A stretch of 64,000 nucleotides of DNA from Dysidea avara (GCF_963678975.1 NC_089275.1:17682220-17746219); one strand, 5' to 3'. Positions 38,401-48,538 are shown, counted from the first letter of the stretch. Numbers and translations are program-made. Notes: generated from the letters alone by a model not told the origin.

Positions 38401-41396
38401 TGATGCAATATTGGCACGAAACTCGAGCAGATGTTAGTGAGAAGATTGTTAACTTTAAAGCGTTATAAATTATAGCCACGTATTAATAGCGGAGGAATCA
38501 TACAAAGTGAGTGTTAATAATTTACTGCGGAAGATAGTCAAACGTAAAATTAAGTCCCCGCAATATGGTTGAACCAGCGTTAAGCGCTACTGCTTAAAGT
38601 GATTATTATTCATCAAAAATAGCAGCTGTCAGCCAATTAGTACTAATTTTTTATGGCTGTGTTAATGGGTGGTTAAATTATCTAGGTCCTGTCGTGGAGA
38701 CTTTGTGGGAAAACTGACTAGAGGCTGGTTAGTTATCGTATCTTTCAAAGATAATGGAGATTAGTTCTTCTACGGAAATACCGCGAGTGCACTACAGTGC
38801 TGTTACAATCGGATAACAACTAAATTCGTCCATGAGGACCTAGAAATCACTTAGTAATAGCTTATTAACGCTAAATATCATGGTGTGGCTTCCCATGAAA
38901 CCTGGTTTTTGATGAATAGCAACTCAACAGTTTCGCTGTTTAGTGCCTGTACTTCTGTACAAGCGCATCCCTTGTGAGTGTATCGCCGCTTTAGGTATTA
39001 CTTGTACGTTAATAGACCATCTTAATTTAGTGTGTTCTTCCATGCAAAACGGTTAAAACAGAACTATAAGCAAAGCGCCTACAAAATTATTTACTGGGTA
39101 ACCCGTAACCTTAAGAATATACACAACACAGCTACAACAAACAAAACATATGTACCAGCAGCAATAGCAGCAGCTACGGGTTGGATCAGTACCACAATGG
39201 GATAGTTCCAGGAGCTAATCACACACACTACCCCGAGGGGTTCCCGTTGGATGTATATGGAGTTAATCATGTCAGTCATGTCCTTCTTGACGTACTCCGG
39301 CTTCATCCACTCATCCAAGTTGTTAATGGCCGTCACTAATTCTGCCTTGGTGGAGAAGAACTCTCCCAACATTGACTCCTCCTTGCTCTGAGATAAACAA
39401 CAAGATATACATGAATGGTGTGTAAACATTGTACCACATGCAGTATTGTTTCACCTACAGAGAGACGTACTGATTTCGGACCAATGTACTATTACATAAG
39501 GATACTGTGGACAAGTGTTGATTATCAAAGCTTCACATTTCAGGGTGTCATGTTTGATGAAGATGTCACTGTACATACCTCAATAAAAGGTTAAACTATT
39601 CAATCCATTACATTAAAAATAAAATTTAATGCAACATACTCACAAGTCACAAGCTAGGGTGAGCATGCGTGCATGGGGATCAAGTCATAGATAACCAACA
39701 CATTCATAAGACACGTGTCCATGACTCCTATGCACATCACATTTTACAACAGAAAACTACACACAAGACATACAGAGGCCAAACAAAGTTTTAGTTACAT
39801 TATGTTATGAACAATTAATACCAGAAAACTCTAAGATAATCTGTTGTGGACAATCATGCATAGCTGACTCAGACTGTACAAGTAGTACTTTACAAACACA
39901 ACAGACAACACTAACCCTTCTCAGATCATTATAGATGGCAGTGGCTATTTCATCTTCCTTCTCTTCCAGCATACGAAGAAGACACTTGAGTTGATGTAAC
40001 CGATATTGCTTAGGTCGAGTCTTGCCAGTGTTGAAGGCTTTCCTCAACTTAGCCACCATCTAACAAGTAACAGTAGTAAAACATCTACTGTACACACTGT
40101 ATGTCATGTACTACACAGCCACACAGGTATACACATGTAGGCGCAGTAAGTAGCTATACTGTATATACACTGTACATGCACATATTTCTAGTCACTACAT
40201 CATTCATTTTAAGGTCTATACTTGTGTGTATTTCTTTAGTTGACAACAAAGTATCTAAATAATACTGATTTCACAGAAATCATTTCAGTATGTACATGTG
40301 TGCTGGACCCCTCAGTTTGGCTATCAGCCATGTTCATGTGCAATGATTCCAGCAGGTGTAAGAGATGGCCATAGAACCTTGGCTCAGTGGTTAACAAACG
40401 CATAACTGATCAGTACAAGTACGTACTGCATAATAGACGGTATGTATATGTTGACCCAGTTCCAAAGTTATGCACCTATCAATATCCCCTACATAACCCC
40501 TCCCTAGTTTAGCGTGGCTAGGCCCTACTGTCTGCACTGTGCTTATCAATTGAAGGTCCTATATGTGAGAAGATCTGGTATAGTTCCAACACCCTGAGCT
40601 TTTTCAGTGTTGCAGACAGTTAGCGAATGCCTGACAGTAAGCTACCAACCCGCAATATGACGTGTTGTGATACAAGTCAGCCAGGTCTTCATTATTACCT
40701 CACAGTGTCAGAACAACTTTAATTGATATTCAAACTATACCAGACTTTCTCGCAGCTAGACGCTTACAATCGATAAGTGCAGTGCAGAGAGTAGGGTCTG
40801 GTCACGTGAGACTACCCCCTCCCGGGCACAGTGGGGGAATGGTGGGGATTTGACTTTTTAAAATATCAAATTCTCCACCCTTAGTGGTCAAATCCCCCAT
40901 GTAGCAACAATAGACATTAGGAAACAGGATAATTCTTCTGTAGCTTGCAAGTTAAACACACACACACACACCAAAAATTTCGAACAGTCAAATGCCCCAT
41001 AATGGGGCAGAATTTTAGATCACATCAGGCCCCAATAGGAGTGGTGGAGCTTAATATGGATAAGTGCATTACAATTATATAAAGTTTTAGCAGTTTAGAT
41101 GAGGAGTGTGGGGGTTTGCCATTTATGGGCCTATGGACTGGGCTAGGCGCGCCTAGCTAGGCTGCCAGTGATCATGTAATGCAGGCTGCTTCTATTGAAT
41201 CACTAGAATTAAGTGCACTAACTCATAACCACACCATATACACCCGTCCAGTCGTCTTTGCAAGTGTACGTTTAGAATACTCGAGATGTACGGTACAATA
41301 TAACCTCACCAGTTCACAAGTTAATACGTACACACGCTGTTAATTAGTCCATACCTCAGGGACGGCGCTTGGGTCTACTTCTTCTAGGGCAGCCAT
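26430..41396 (-). CDS. ALDH3-family (fatty) aldehyde dehydrogenase, complete 11-exon gene
   Basis: Oxidises aldehydes to acids with NAD(P)+. Exons from the 5' end: 41355-41396, 39916-40059, 39156-39387, 37489-37574, 35109-35272, 33859-34036, 32804-32856, 28686-28812, 28035-28105, 27866-27981 and 26430-26614. All introns are GT-AG and the phases agree, giving 1398 nt and 465 residues, a usual ALDH3 length. Landmarks are N123 in SSWNYPI, E218 in TLEMGGK and catalytic C252 in [11 protein letters not shown]. Their spacing equals that of mammalian ALDH3A1. Also visible: [23 protein letters not shown] and [17 protein letters not shown]. The C-terminus lacks the membrane anchor of ALDH3A2. The start is 190 bp after the ADAR stop on the same strand. 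Introns hold a fibrinogen-related copy on the other strand and several transposons. A broken duplicate of exons 8-11 lies at 1140-5105. Confidence 0.93.
28833..29020. mobile_element. pogo/Tigger-like MITE in ALDH intron
   Basis: CAGTACAGACCTCCCTTAAC at the left and GGACATGCTTCACTG at the right. Orthologous in position to the element at 5126-5333, so it predates the ALDH segmental duplication. Confidence 0.6.
29397..30144 (+). pseudogene. Fibrinogen-related secreted protein, copy 4, nested in ALDH intron 7
   Basis: Starts ATGGCAAATCTTAAATC with the family signal peptide and Cys-rich segment. Near 29540 it lacks 8 nt present in copy 1 (between GGAGTCT and GGTAAC), which shifts the frame. From about 29557 to the TGA at 30142-30144 the fibrinogen domain is intact in one frame: [54 protein letters not shown] and [12 protein letters not shown]. 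This gives the family's normal C-terminus that copy 1 loses to a stop. It lies on the strand opposite ALDH. A downstream start would make a cytosolic domain without signal peptide, which is unlikely to be useful. Most likely a recent pseudogene; an assembly error is the alternative. Confidence 0.8.
30145..31469. other. ALDH intron 7 sequence, dispersed repeat ends only
   Basis: Contains a TGTGACCGGATTTCAC MITE end near 30760 and an AAGGAAGG repeat piece near 30330. No exon is supported between ALDH exons 7 and 8. Confidence 0.45.
31470..31993. repeat. Long foldback element in ALDH intron 7
   Basis: Arms of about 216 bp (31470-31685 and 31778-31993) are inverted copies around a 92-bp loop, with the symmetry centre at 31731.5. 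Each arm contains a hAT-like CAGGGGCGTACGCAGGAATT end (at 31541 and, inverted, ending at 31922) and two copies of the TGACTG..TATTAGAG motif. The high identity implies recent origin or gene conversion. Confidence 0.9.
32227..32267. repeat. (TG)n microsatellite
   Basis: Run of TG dinucleotides with two TTG interruptions within ALDH intron 7. Confidence 0.9.
33347..33380. mobile_element. 34-bp CATAGAT mini-element, 7-bp target duplication
   Basis: Starts CATAGATTAT and ends ATAATCTATG, little more than two inverted ends. Flanked by GTAAAAC (33340-33346) and CTAAAAC (33381-33387), which match at 6 of 7 positions. Lies in ALDH intron 6. Same family as 48539, 49991, 50265 and 52086. Confidence 0.7.
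35339..35770. repeat. Interspersed repeat family, copy 2 (with partial copy 36975-37140)
   Basis: Shares TTAGGGATCATG, CAGCCAAGCCCAAAAACGTC, GATGCCTTCAGCTAAGCGTA and ACATGTGCCTTTTC with 24899-25460 in the same order. It lies in ALDH intron 4. Confidence 0.6.
36032..36160. repeat. Inverted-repeat MITE
   Basis: GTGGAACAAGGGAATAGC...CAAGGAAGGTTGC is mirrored by GCAACCTTCCTTGTTTCACC, with ATTTAATCCC inside. Related to the short inverted repeat at 13835-13894 and a piece near 30330. Confidence 0.55.
36757..36975. repeat. MITE-like repeat with TTTGACGAAT segments
   Basis: Begins ACAGGGAAATTTTGATG and ends CTAAATTTCCTTGCGTACGG. The interior contains several inverted ATTCGTCAAATTT copies. A related TTTGGCGAA hairpin lies at about 33530-33570. 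Within ALDH intron 4. Confidence 0.5.
37812..37974. mobile_element. pogo/Tigger-like MITE
   Basis: CAGTGGAAC at the left and, inverted, CAGTGGAAC at the right, each with TA outside. 163 bp in ALDH intron 3. Confidence 0.7.
38345..39110. mobile_element. TTAA-flanked element (piggyBac-like target) in ALDH intron 3
   Basis: Inverted ends GGTTACGGGTTA, each flanked by TTAA (38341-38344 and 39111-39114). 766 bp with no recognisable transposase, and GC content higher than the intron around it. Its right edge is about 41 bp from ALDH exon 3, at the splice-donor side. Confidence 0.75.
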
Positions 41397-41586
41397 AAAG
41401 ACCTACCGTACTGCACGCTCGAGCTAGTAATTAACTGTAGTATTTGGGTTGTATTTCAGCAAATAAGCAAATTTACAATATCCACAATAAAATACAGAAA
41501 TAATATTGCAAATACTAATAAATACAATAATACTCTACAATCCGTAAAACAATATTTACAAGTACATCTAAACCATACAACATTTA

Positions 41587-44196
41587 TTATACGAAGATAC
41601 CCTTTTGTCTGTCTATAGCTGCCTGGTCAAATTTCTCTTGCTCTTGTGGTTTCCTCATCCAAACTCCATAACCTTTCCTCTGACACTCAGTATAAAGACT
41701 CACCTTGGCTCTCTGAAAGTCAGCTGCTTTTGACTTCACCTCTTGATAGTCAGAGCCATCTGCTAAATCAGGTCGATTGGCTACCTTGCATAGCGATAAA
41801 AATTCAGCATAGAAACTTAGCTTTGCTATTCGTGATACTGCCTTTGCATTGGTGGCTTTTATTGCTCCAGGCATTACAGGTCTCCCAACGCCACCATCTA
41901 ATACTTCTACACTGTCATCTCCAATAGTCCAGTTAGTGCTTTGAGCATTGGTCTTGTCTGTGTGTCTTTTCATGTCGTCACCGCCAACAACTCTGCCCAG
42001 TGTTGGGTGATTGACACGGAAGTTTGGAGGAAGGTCAGCAATGTCCTGGAATCGGCAGCAAACAGCCCTTGAAAGGTGACCATGATGGTGTAGACTACCA
42101 AGAGTGAGTGAGCTCATATAAACTGGACACATAAAGTGACTCAAAAGTGCTCCCTGTAAACCAAGCACATTCCAACGAGCAACCTTATCACTGCATGACA
42201 TGGTACGTAGTCGTTCTCCCCTCATTATTCCATCCCAGGTTTGCTCAGGTGCAGCATTCTCAACAGGAATTGTTCCCTCACCTCCCTCCATCTTGGTACG
42301 TAAAATTCCATGAAGTTTTGTACTAATGGTAGGATTGTGCTTACCATCCAGTGGAGGTTCTTTCTGATTATCGTAGCCATCACCTCTGGAAAACTGGGCC
42401 CCATCACCACACGGAGCCGTACTGATGTACAAATGGAACTTGATAGTATCCTTCACCATAGCTAGACCACTACCATCACTGCTAAATATAGTATAATCAG
42501 TATTGGGGTCACTGTAGAACTTGTGTAGCTGAGAGAAAAAAAATCGTCTGAGAGAACGTCTGGCTACAACTTCAGCATGCATATCATTTACAACATGTCC
42601 TTCCAAACTTAACTTGTTACCTTCAACACATCTGGTACCTGATCCCATTGAGACAACTTGCAAAGTATCACTGGACGTGTCCTCCATTATGAAACATGCT
42701 ATCACTTTTCTGCCAGGCATCGGGGTGGCCACACTTTGTAATGCTTGCTGGAAATGATCATGGCTCAGTTTTGTAATTTTGTCAGCAAATGTAACACTAC
42801 TTTGTCCAGCTGCAGCAACACCACCAGGGGTACTAAAAACTTTGACAGCAGTAGTAGTAGTCTGTAATTCAGCATCTGTCACAGCCCTTAGAGCTAGATC
42901 AGCTGCCATTCTTCTGGCCTCCTTTTTATTAGTGGACTCAGCCTCAAATCTGTAGGTACCAAAACAGGCTGCCACCACAAAATGTTTACGATGAGGGGGA
43001 CCATATTCACGGACTTCAACAAACTTTAGTTCAACCTTTTTACCCTGACAATACTCTGTAAGTAAACTGATGGGATTTCTGTTCATATCATTGACTACAC
43101 TGGCTAGCGCAGGTCCCTTCATAGGATTAAAACCACCGGTTAAAATTCCCGTTACGTTCATACCTGGAGCACTAGTGCCGGTTGACAATGATGCTTGACT
43201 TGAAGCTGTTAAATCAGAACCACCTTGGTTGGTATCCATTAAAGAAGATGGGGAGTTACTTCCATTGGAACTTTCACTGATTAGAGACCATAATGGAGGA
43301 AATCTTCCCTTCGTACATGACAAAATGCCATCTTTCTGAAGCTGGTGTAATGTTGGGTTTACTTCATTTCTAGACTTCTTCCCAATACCTAGGGCAATAT
43401 CAAGTGGTGTCTTAGGTTCAGGGTCACTATGCAATAATTGCAGTATTCTACCCTGTAAATCATCTGCTGGTAATTTACTAACTTCTGTGTTTATCTGTTG
43501 GGTAGTGTCAACATCCATATCCTCCGCAGGAGCATCTTCATACTGTTGAGCAACAAATTGTAATTTCTTAAGCTGATCTCTTTGTAAAGAACTGAGGCTA
43601 TTACTACTAGAAGAGGAACTACTACTTGAATTTGTCTGGACCTCCAGTTCCCACACTGGCGTCCCCTTGGATTCATTCTTAGAAACTAATCCTTCTTTCA
43701 TCATGGCGTAAAGCAGAGAATTAGCACCTTGTCTTTTAATACCCACCATCTGACCAAGCTGCAAGGCAGTAGAAGGCTGTCTACAATCTTTCATAACTCT
43801 CAACAAATTCTTCTTGATGTCAGGAGGGGGGGCATCTGACATACTGGTAGGAGTTAGTGTATAGCCGTGTGAAGTATGCACCTTTCCAGGGCCACCGTGA
43901 CGGGAGCTATGCGACTGCGCCAACGGTGGTTGCCATGAACGAAGGAGACCACGGCCATGTCCGCTCGTCCCAAATTGTGAAGCAATAGGTGCGCTTTTAA
44001 TAGAACTAACTTGGCACGCCTTCCACATAGGAGGTTGTTCTTGTATTTTCACTATAAGTCCATTCTGCTGCATGAGATATAAGGTTGGATTGACTTCTTT
44101 TCTGGTGACAAGTCCAACACCCTTGGCGATTTCCAGCGTGGTAGCCGGCCTGCCACTACTGGTGATAAAGTTCAGTATCTTCTTTTGTAAATCCAT
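41587..44196 (-). CDS. ADAR: ADAR, double-stranded RNA adenosine deaminase with three Z-alpha-like domains
   Basis: Intronless gene for 869 residues that converts adenosine to inosine in double-stranded RNA. Three winged-helix Z-alpha-like modules lie at about 1-60, 125-184 and 246-305. The first two keep the Asn/Tyr/Trp set used for Z-nucleic acid recognition (N36/Y40/W58 and N159/Y163/W182). The third has N280 and W303 but H284 in place of Tyr. One dsRNA-binding domain lies at about 374-440 (NPISLLTEYCQGKKVEL, then NKKEARRMAADLAL). The deaminase domain (about 505-865) has the zinc and proton-shuttle motifs H540-A-E542, PCG with C596, and SCSDK with C668, all expected residues. Low-complexity Ser linker at 190-199. 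The start ATG gives the first module complete. Divergent from the quinone reductase, 265 bp away. Vertebrate ADAR1 has two Z modules and three dsRBDs, so this architecture differs. Confidence 0.97.
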   Translation of the reverse strand: MDLQKKILNFITSSGRPATTLEIAKGVGLVTRKEVNPTLYLMQQNGLIVKIQEQPPMWKACQVSSIKSAPIASQFGTSGHGRGLLRSWQPPLAQSHSSRHGGPGKVHTSHGYTLTPTSMSDAPPPDIKKNLLRVMKDCRQPSTALQLGQMVGIKRQGANSLLYAMMKEGLVSKNESKGTPVWELEVQTNSSSSSSSSSNSLSSLQRDQLKKLQFVAQQYEDAPAEDMDVDTTQQINTEVSKLPADDLQGRILQLLHSDPEPKTPLDIALGIGKKSRNEVNPTLHQLQKDGILSCTKGRFPPLWSLISESSNGSNSPSSLMDTNQGGSDLTASSQASLSTGTSAPGMNVTGILTGGFNPMKGPALASVVNDMNRNPISLLTEYCQGKKVELKFVEVREYGPPHRKHFVVAACFGTYRFEAESTNKKEARRMAADLALRAVTDAELQTTTTAVKVFSTPGGVAAAGQSSVTFADKITKLSHDHFQQALQSVATPMPGRKVIACFIMEDTSSDTLQVVSMGSGTRCVEGNKLSLEGHVVNDMHAEVVARRSLRRFFFSQLHKFYSDPNTDYTIFSSDGSGLAMVKDTIKFHLYISTAPCGDGAQFSRGDGYDNQKEPPLDGKHNPTISTKLHGILRTKMEGGEGTIPVENAAPEQTWDGIMRGERLRTMSCSDKVARWNVLGLQGALLSHFMCPVYMSSLTLGSLHHHGHLSRAVCCRFQDIADLPPNFRVNHPTLGRVVGGDDMKRHTDKTNAQSTNWTIGDDSVEVLDGGVGRPVMPGAIKATNAKAVSRIAKLSFYAEFLSLCKVANRPDLADGSDYQEVKSKAADFQRAKVSLYTECQRKGYGVWMRKPQEQEKFDQAAIDRQKGIFV

Positions 44197-44461
44197 TTTT
44201 GAAGATGTGAAAATTACTCACGTTAAGACAGAAATGCGAAAAGCGTAGCCAGTACAATTTCTAGGAGAAGGGAATGCCCAGTGATGAATGGCACGTGATG
44301 TCTGTGTATACTAGCCCACGTGACTTTATATGTCGTCGCGATTTCTGTCAACGTCTTCAAAAGTAAGTCTCGTACACTCCGAGCACACTTCACAATAGAC
44401 TTTAAACCTTGCGTTTGCATACCACTTACTTGTTGACGTTTTTCAGGTTATTCAAACTCTG
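44197..44461. promoter_or_regulatory. Divergent promoter between ADAR and quinone reductase; 5' UTR intron
   Basis: 265 bp separate the two start codons on opposite strands. No clear TATA box is seen. On the reductase side a GTAAGT donor at 44363 and a TTTTTCAG acceptor ending at 44446 outline an 84-bp intron in the leader. The fragment at 63644 begins at that same acceptor boundary (GTTATTCAAA). Confidence 0.55.
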
Positions 44462-45427
44462 ATGAAGGCAGTGCGAGTGGAAGCATTCGGTGGACCCCAA
44501 GTTTTGCAAGTCAAAGAAGTGCCTATTCCCAAACCAGTTGACACCCAGGTGTTGCTAAAAATTAAATCAGTTGGGGTCAACCCCGTAGAGACCTACATTC
44601 GTGCTGGAGCTTACGCCAACAAACCCAGTTTACCATTCACACCTGGTAAAGACTGTGCTGGAGTTATAGAATCTGTTGGTAGTGAGGTTACACAAGTTAA
44701 GCCAGGAGACCGGGTGTTTACGGGGAAAGCTATCACTGGTGCATATGCTGAGTATGCTATTGTAGATGCTAGTGATGTTTACAATCTTTCATCATCGCTC
44801 ACATTTCAGCAAGGGGCTGCACTAGCTGTCCCATATCTCACAGCTTACAGAGGTCTGTTTCACAAGGGAGGTGCCAAACCCGGACAAACTGTATTGGTCC
44901 ATGGAGCTAGTGGAGGTGTTGGCATTGCAGCTGTCCAGCTTGCTAAGATACATGGACTAACAGTTATTGGGACTGCGGGAACAGACAAGGGTACAGAGTG
45001 TGTGAAAAGGGCAGGTGCGGATTATGTGTTCAACCATCGTGAGGCAGACTACTTGAAGAAAATAGTCGAGGTCACAGGTGGAGTGGGACCAAACCTTGTT
45101 TTTGAAAATGCTGCCCACATCAACTTGGGTAAAGATTTAGAAATACTTGCACCTGCTGGACGTGTCGTCGTGGTTGGAAGCCGAGGTCCCATTGAGGTCA
45201 ATCCAAGAGATACAATGAGAAATGAATCATCTGTAGTTGGAGTAATGTTGTTTCGAGCTACCAAAGATGAACTTGCTGAAAGCCATGCAGCCATTCAGGC
45301 TGGCATGAAAGCTGGTTGGCTACAACCGATAGTAGGAAAAGAGTTTCCACTTGCAGAAGCTGCCGCTGCTCATGAAGATATCATTAATGGACAAGGTGCC
45401 ATTGGTAAACTAGTACTTAATGTATAG
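44462..45427 (+). CDS. Zeta-crystallin-like NADPH:quinone oxidoreductase
   Basis: Single-exon 321-residue member of the MDR superfamily, quinone oxidoreductase (CRYZ) type, which reduces quinones with NADPH in the cytosol and needs no zinc. Seen: N-terminal MKAVRVEAFGGPQVL, GVNPVETYIRAG, PGKDCAGVIESVG, the nucleotide-binding motif VHGASGGVGIAAVQLAK (about 143-159), then GRVVVVGSRG, and a terminal GAIGKLVLNV. Length is normal for the family (about 320-330). It ends 188 bp before the convergent kinase gene. A broken copy lies at 54038-54790 and a 5' fragment at 63644-63903. Confidence 0.93.
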   Translation: MKAVRVEAFGGPQVLQVKEVPIPKPVDTQVLLKIKSVGVNPVETYIRAGAYANKPSLPFTPGKDCAGVIESVGSEVTQVKPGDRVFTGKAITGAYAEYAIVDASDVYNLSSSLTFQQGAALAVPYLTAYRGLFHKGGAKPGQTVLVHGASGGVGIAAVQLAKIHGLTVIGTAGTDKGTECVKRAGADYVFNHREADYLKKIVEVTGGVGPNLVFENAAHINLGKDLEILAPAGRVVVVGSRGPIEVNPRDTMRNESSVVGVMLFRATKDELAESHAAIQAGMKAGWLQPIVGKEFPLAEAAAAHEDIINGQGAIGKLVLNV

Positions 45428-45615
45428 TAAATGGTTACAGTTATTTAAGTACGTACTTATTGTTGTTTTAACACAAAATAGATTGTAACAGCATGAATGA
45501 TGCAATAATGTTGCAGATGTAATACTTATAAATGGTTATAGGTTACATAATCATGTGCATTTACTACGTATATAAGTATCAACAATACAAAACAGTGATT
45601 ACATGAAAAAGCTAT

Positions 45616-48210
45616 TCAAATTGTCAGTTTGTGTAGTTTAACATGTCCCCATCCACGCCAAGCAGAAGAAAATTCAAAAATACTGGCATGACCAGCCATG
45701 GATAGCCAGCACCCTCTGGTCATGTCTGGAGTATCACATTCTATGTGATGCCAGTGACAACATCGGACATCATAATACCATGTCCTGTCGATATAATAAC
45801 TGGACATACGTGTTGTCTGAGCAATGCTTAATGCAAACAGGTAACCATTATGTAGAAAAATATAGTGTGCACCTTTTAAAGTTTGAGTTAAAAGAAGCGT
45901 GTGACTTTCTGTATCTACTGACATGTCAGCAGATGATAAATTGGCTGCTTGACTGCTACAGCGTTTCAGTACAGTGTCAAAAATTTGTTTTATGTCTATG
46001 TAATACACTATCTTCTGGGTAGCACTACAAACAAAAAGTTTACCCGCCAGAACAATGTAACTGTTTACTGGGGAGCTTTCCACCAGTGCACCTTCTGCAG
46101 ACGAAAGTTTAAACAACATCCAATTGCAAATACTGTCAGCATGGACCCACATCACACTGCCGTCTATCACTAACAAGAAAGATTGGTAAGTCAGGATTAG
46201 CGGGTTTTTCAAGTCACCGCCAGGAAGTGGTGGAATTGATGAATAGGCCCAAGCACGGTCAACAAGCAGTAAAAATTGCTTTTGTTTTTTCAGGCCAATG
46301 ATGCTATTCCCAAAACAACCAATACAAAGAATACCATAGCCACTAATACCCATCGAGCCACTTATTATAGTGAACTTTCCGTTCTGTGGATCACAACAGA
46401 CCATGGTCCCCATGTGTAACTGTTTTTGGTTCTTCAGATATAAATCACACAGAAAAAGAATTTTGGAGTCGTGATATATTAGTGTCACATTTTTGTCAGT
46501 CATAGAACTACCAGGAAAAGATTTGATGCTGTGTAGTGTTGTGGCTGTGCCACTAACCGGCTGCAAGTCAATTTCTTTATGAAGTTTAATTGTGAGATTA
46601 GTAAGCACAGATCTGGAACACGATATTCCCTACATATATAGAAACAGCATGTAATATCACTCAAAACAAATATACGATACATACCATGTGAGGAATCAAA
46701 AGATCTTGAAGCAACTTGGTATACTGATCTTGTATTGCTCTGGTTTGATCTTCATTTTCAACAACCTTTTGTTTTAAAGTCTTTACAGTATTAATCCATT
46801 GAGTGTTATTTTTTTCTAATTCACTTTTTTTGGCACGTAGCTGTTTGTCCTTAGTTTCTACTTCAACTGACAAAGCAGATACTTGGGTATTTAATTTCTC
46901 TACGGTATCAGAAAGACTTTCCTTTTCTTTCTTCAGCACTAAGCAATCCAAATTAGCATCTATCAACTGCTGCAAAGTATTAGTATGTTTTTCTGTATGC
47001 ACAACACTGGAAAGTCTTTCGATTTCATTTTGCTGATGCTGAATGACAGTACGCAACCTAGAAATTTCCTGAGCCAATGCAGTCTTTTCATCTTCAAGTA
47101 GCTTGTTGGTCTCTCTCAAGTCTTTAATGCTTGAGGTTTCAATTTTTTCCAATTGCAATCTCTCGATAAATTTTCTTTCAACTCTAGACCTCTAGCCATT
47201 TCGTCCATTGTTTGTTGCATTGCTCTGGTATTCCTTGCATTGTACTGAATTTCCAAGAAGTTATCATCTTCAATTTTATATCTGGCAGTCTCTACATCAA
47301 TTTGTGCAAGAATTTCACATGATTTTAATCGCTGTTTTGGATCCACATGCAAGCATTTTTTAAGCGTTTCTCTAACACAGAAACCCTCACCAATTTCATC
47401 AGCATGGCATCTTTCTAGATCAGTAAAAGCTGAGCCATCATCTTTGTGTAAACCATGTTGAAGAGGCCACTTGCCTGAGAATACATGAAACCCCAGAACC
47501 CCATACGAGTACACATCAACTTCTGTGCCATAGTGAGGGTGCTTTTTCAATGCTTCTGGGGGCATGTATATCACAGTTCCTGGACATTGAGTTGACAATG
47601 GTTTTGTTAAGTATTTGGCCACACCAAGGTCAGCTACCTTGGCAGTCATACTGAATGTCAACAAGACATTCTTTACTGTAAGATCACGATGAACTATTGG
47701 GGGGTTTTGGCAGTGAATGTAAGCCACAGCTCTGGCAACGTCTTGTAGAATGAAAAGCTTTGTGGAAACTGGAAGTTTCTGCGATTCAGGTGAATCATGT
47801 CTATATTGCATTAAACACTGCTCAAGACTCTTGTACATCAATTCCATTACTAACAGTGGGTATGGTGAACTGTCTTTAAAATAAATCCCAATGAAGCGCA
47901 CGAAATTTGGGTGGTGAATTTTGCTCAGGATTTTTATTTCTTTACAAAATTCGTTCACCAAATACATCGACTCATTTTCACCGTGACTGATCTCTGATTC
48001 ATCATCTGGTAAAAGAGCCGAATGCAATTCCTTGGCTGCGCAGGGTGTTCCACAGTATTTGATCTTAGTGATGGTGCCGTAACTTCCGGAGCCAATTTTT
48101 TCGTTGCTTTCTTCGTCAATATATTCTTGTGGCAGTATAAAAGGACTCAATTCGCGTTTGACTTTTTCTACACTGACAATACTCGCCTCGATACTCATCC
48201 ACTCCTCCAT
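45616..48210 (-). CDS. Protein kinase with coiled coil and C-terminal domain, copy A (one apparent frameshift)
   Basis: Starts MEEWMSIEAS. Tyrosine-kinase-like fold at about 35-300: glycine loop G40-S-G-S-Y-G45, lysine K60 (CAAKEL), HRDLTVKN with D176 and N181, DLG (194-196) in place of DFG, and YMPPE. These suggest an active kinase. A Leu/Glu/Lys-rich coiled coil follows, then after a 55-bp intron (46630-46684) a roughly 330-residue C-terminal domain with repeated beta-strand-like segments (GKLFVCSATQKIVYYI, GYLFALSI) that may be a propeller. Compared with copy B, the frame shifts near 47150-47165, at the junction of kinase and coiled coil. The product is then a 364-residue kinase, unless this is an assembly error. 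Style resembles expanded sponge cytoplasmic kinases; the substrate is unknown. Tail to tail with the quinone reductase. Confidence 0.85.
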
Positions 48211-48531
48211 TGTTTCCGAGATTGTTTCTCCAAGCCTCGTGTTTCACCATAGATAACGTTAGTCTCGTGCCCAGCTGGGCTCGCGCTAATGGGTGGGGTC
48301 TATTCTACGGAACGGAATGCTTTCTCAAATTGAAGCTTGCAGCTTACCATTGCTGTACAAGTTATCGGTGGCACTTCCAGCAGGTAATCAAACGTACCCC
48401 AAGAAAGATAAAACGAATTTAAGGATCGATTGTGGGTTCTTGTTGGTTGTCATTAGTATTATTATTATTATATTTTATAATTGTAAGACTCGTATGCATG
48501 AGCATAGTACAATGATTAGTAACGAAGTAGA
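48211..48531. other. Upstream region of kinase A, with a dispersed repeat
   Basis: GGGGTCTATTCTACGGAACG at about 48296 recurs as GGGGTCTATTTTACAGAATG at about 48930, part of a local direct duplication. 48465-48525 matches the repeat near 10080-10135. Confidence 0.5.
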
Positions 48532-48538
48532 GTTCTAC

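Noticed and set aside
39683-39700. CATAGATAAC as a sixth member of the 7-bp family
   Set aside because: No inverted partner end and no flanking 7-bp repeat. The same holds for CATAGATAACG near 48249.
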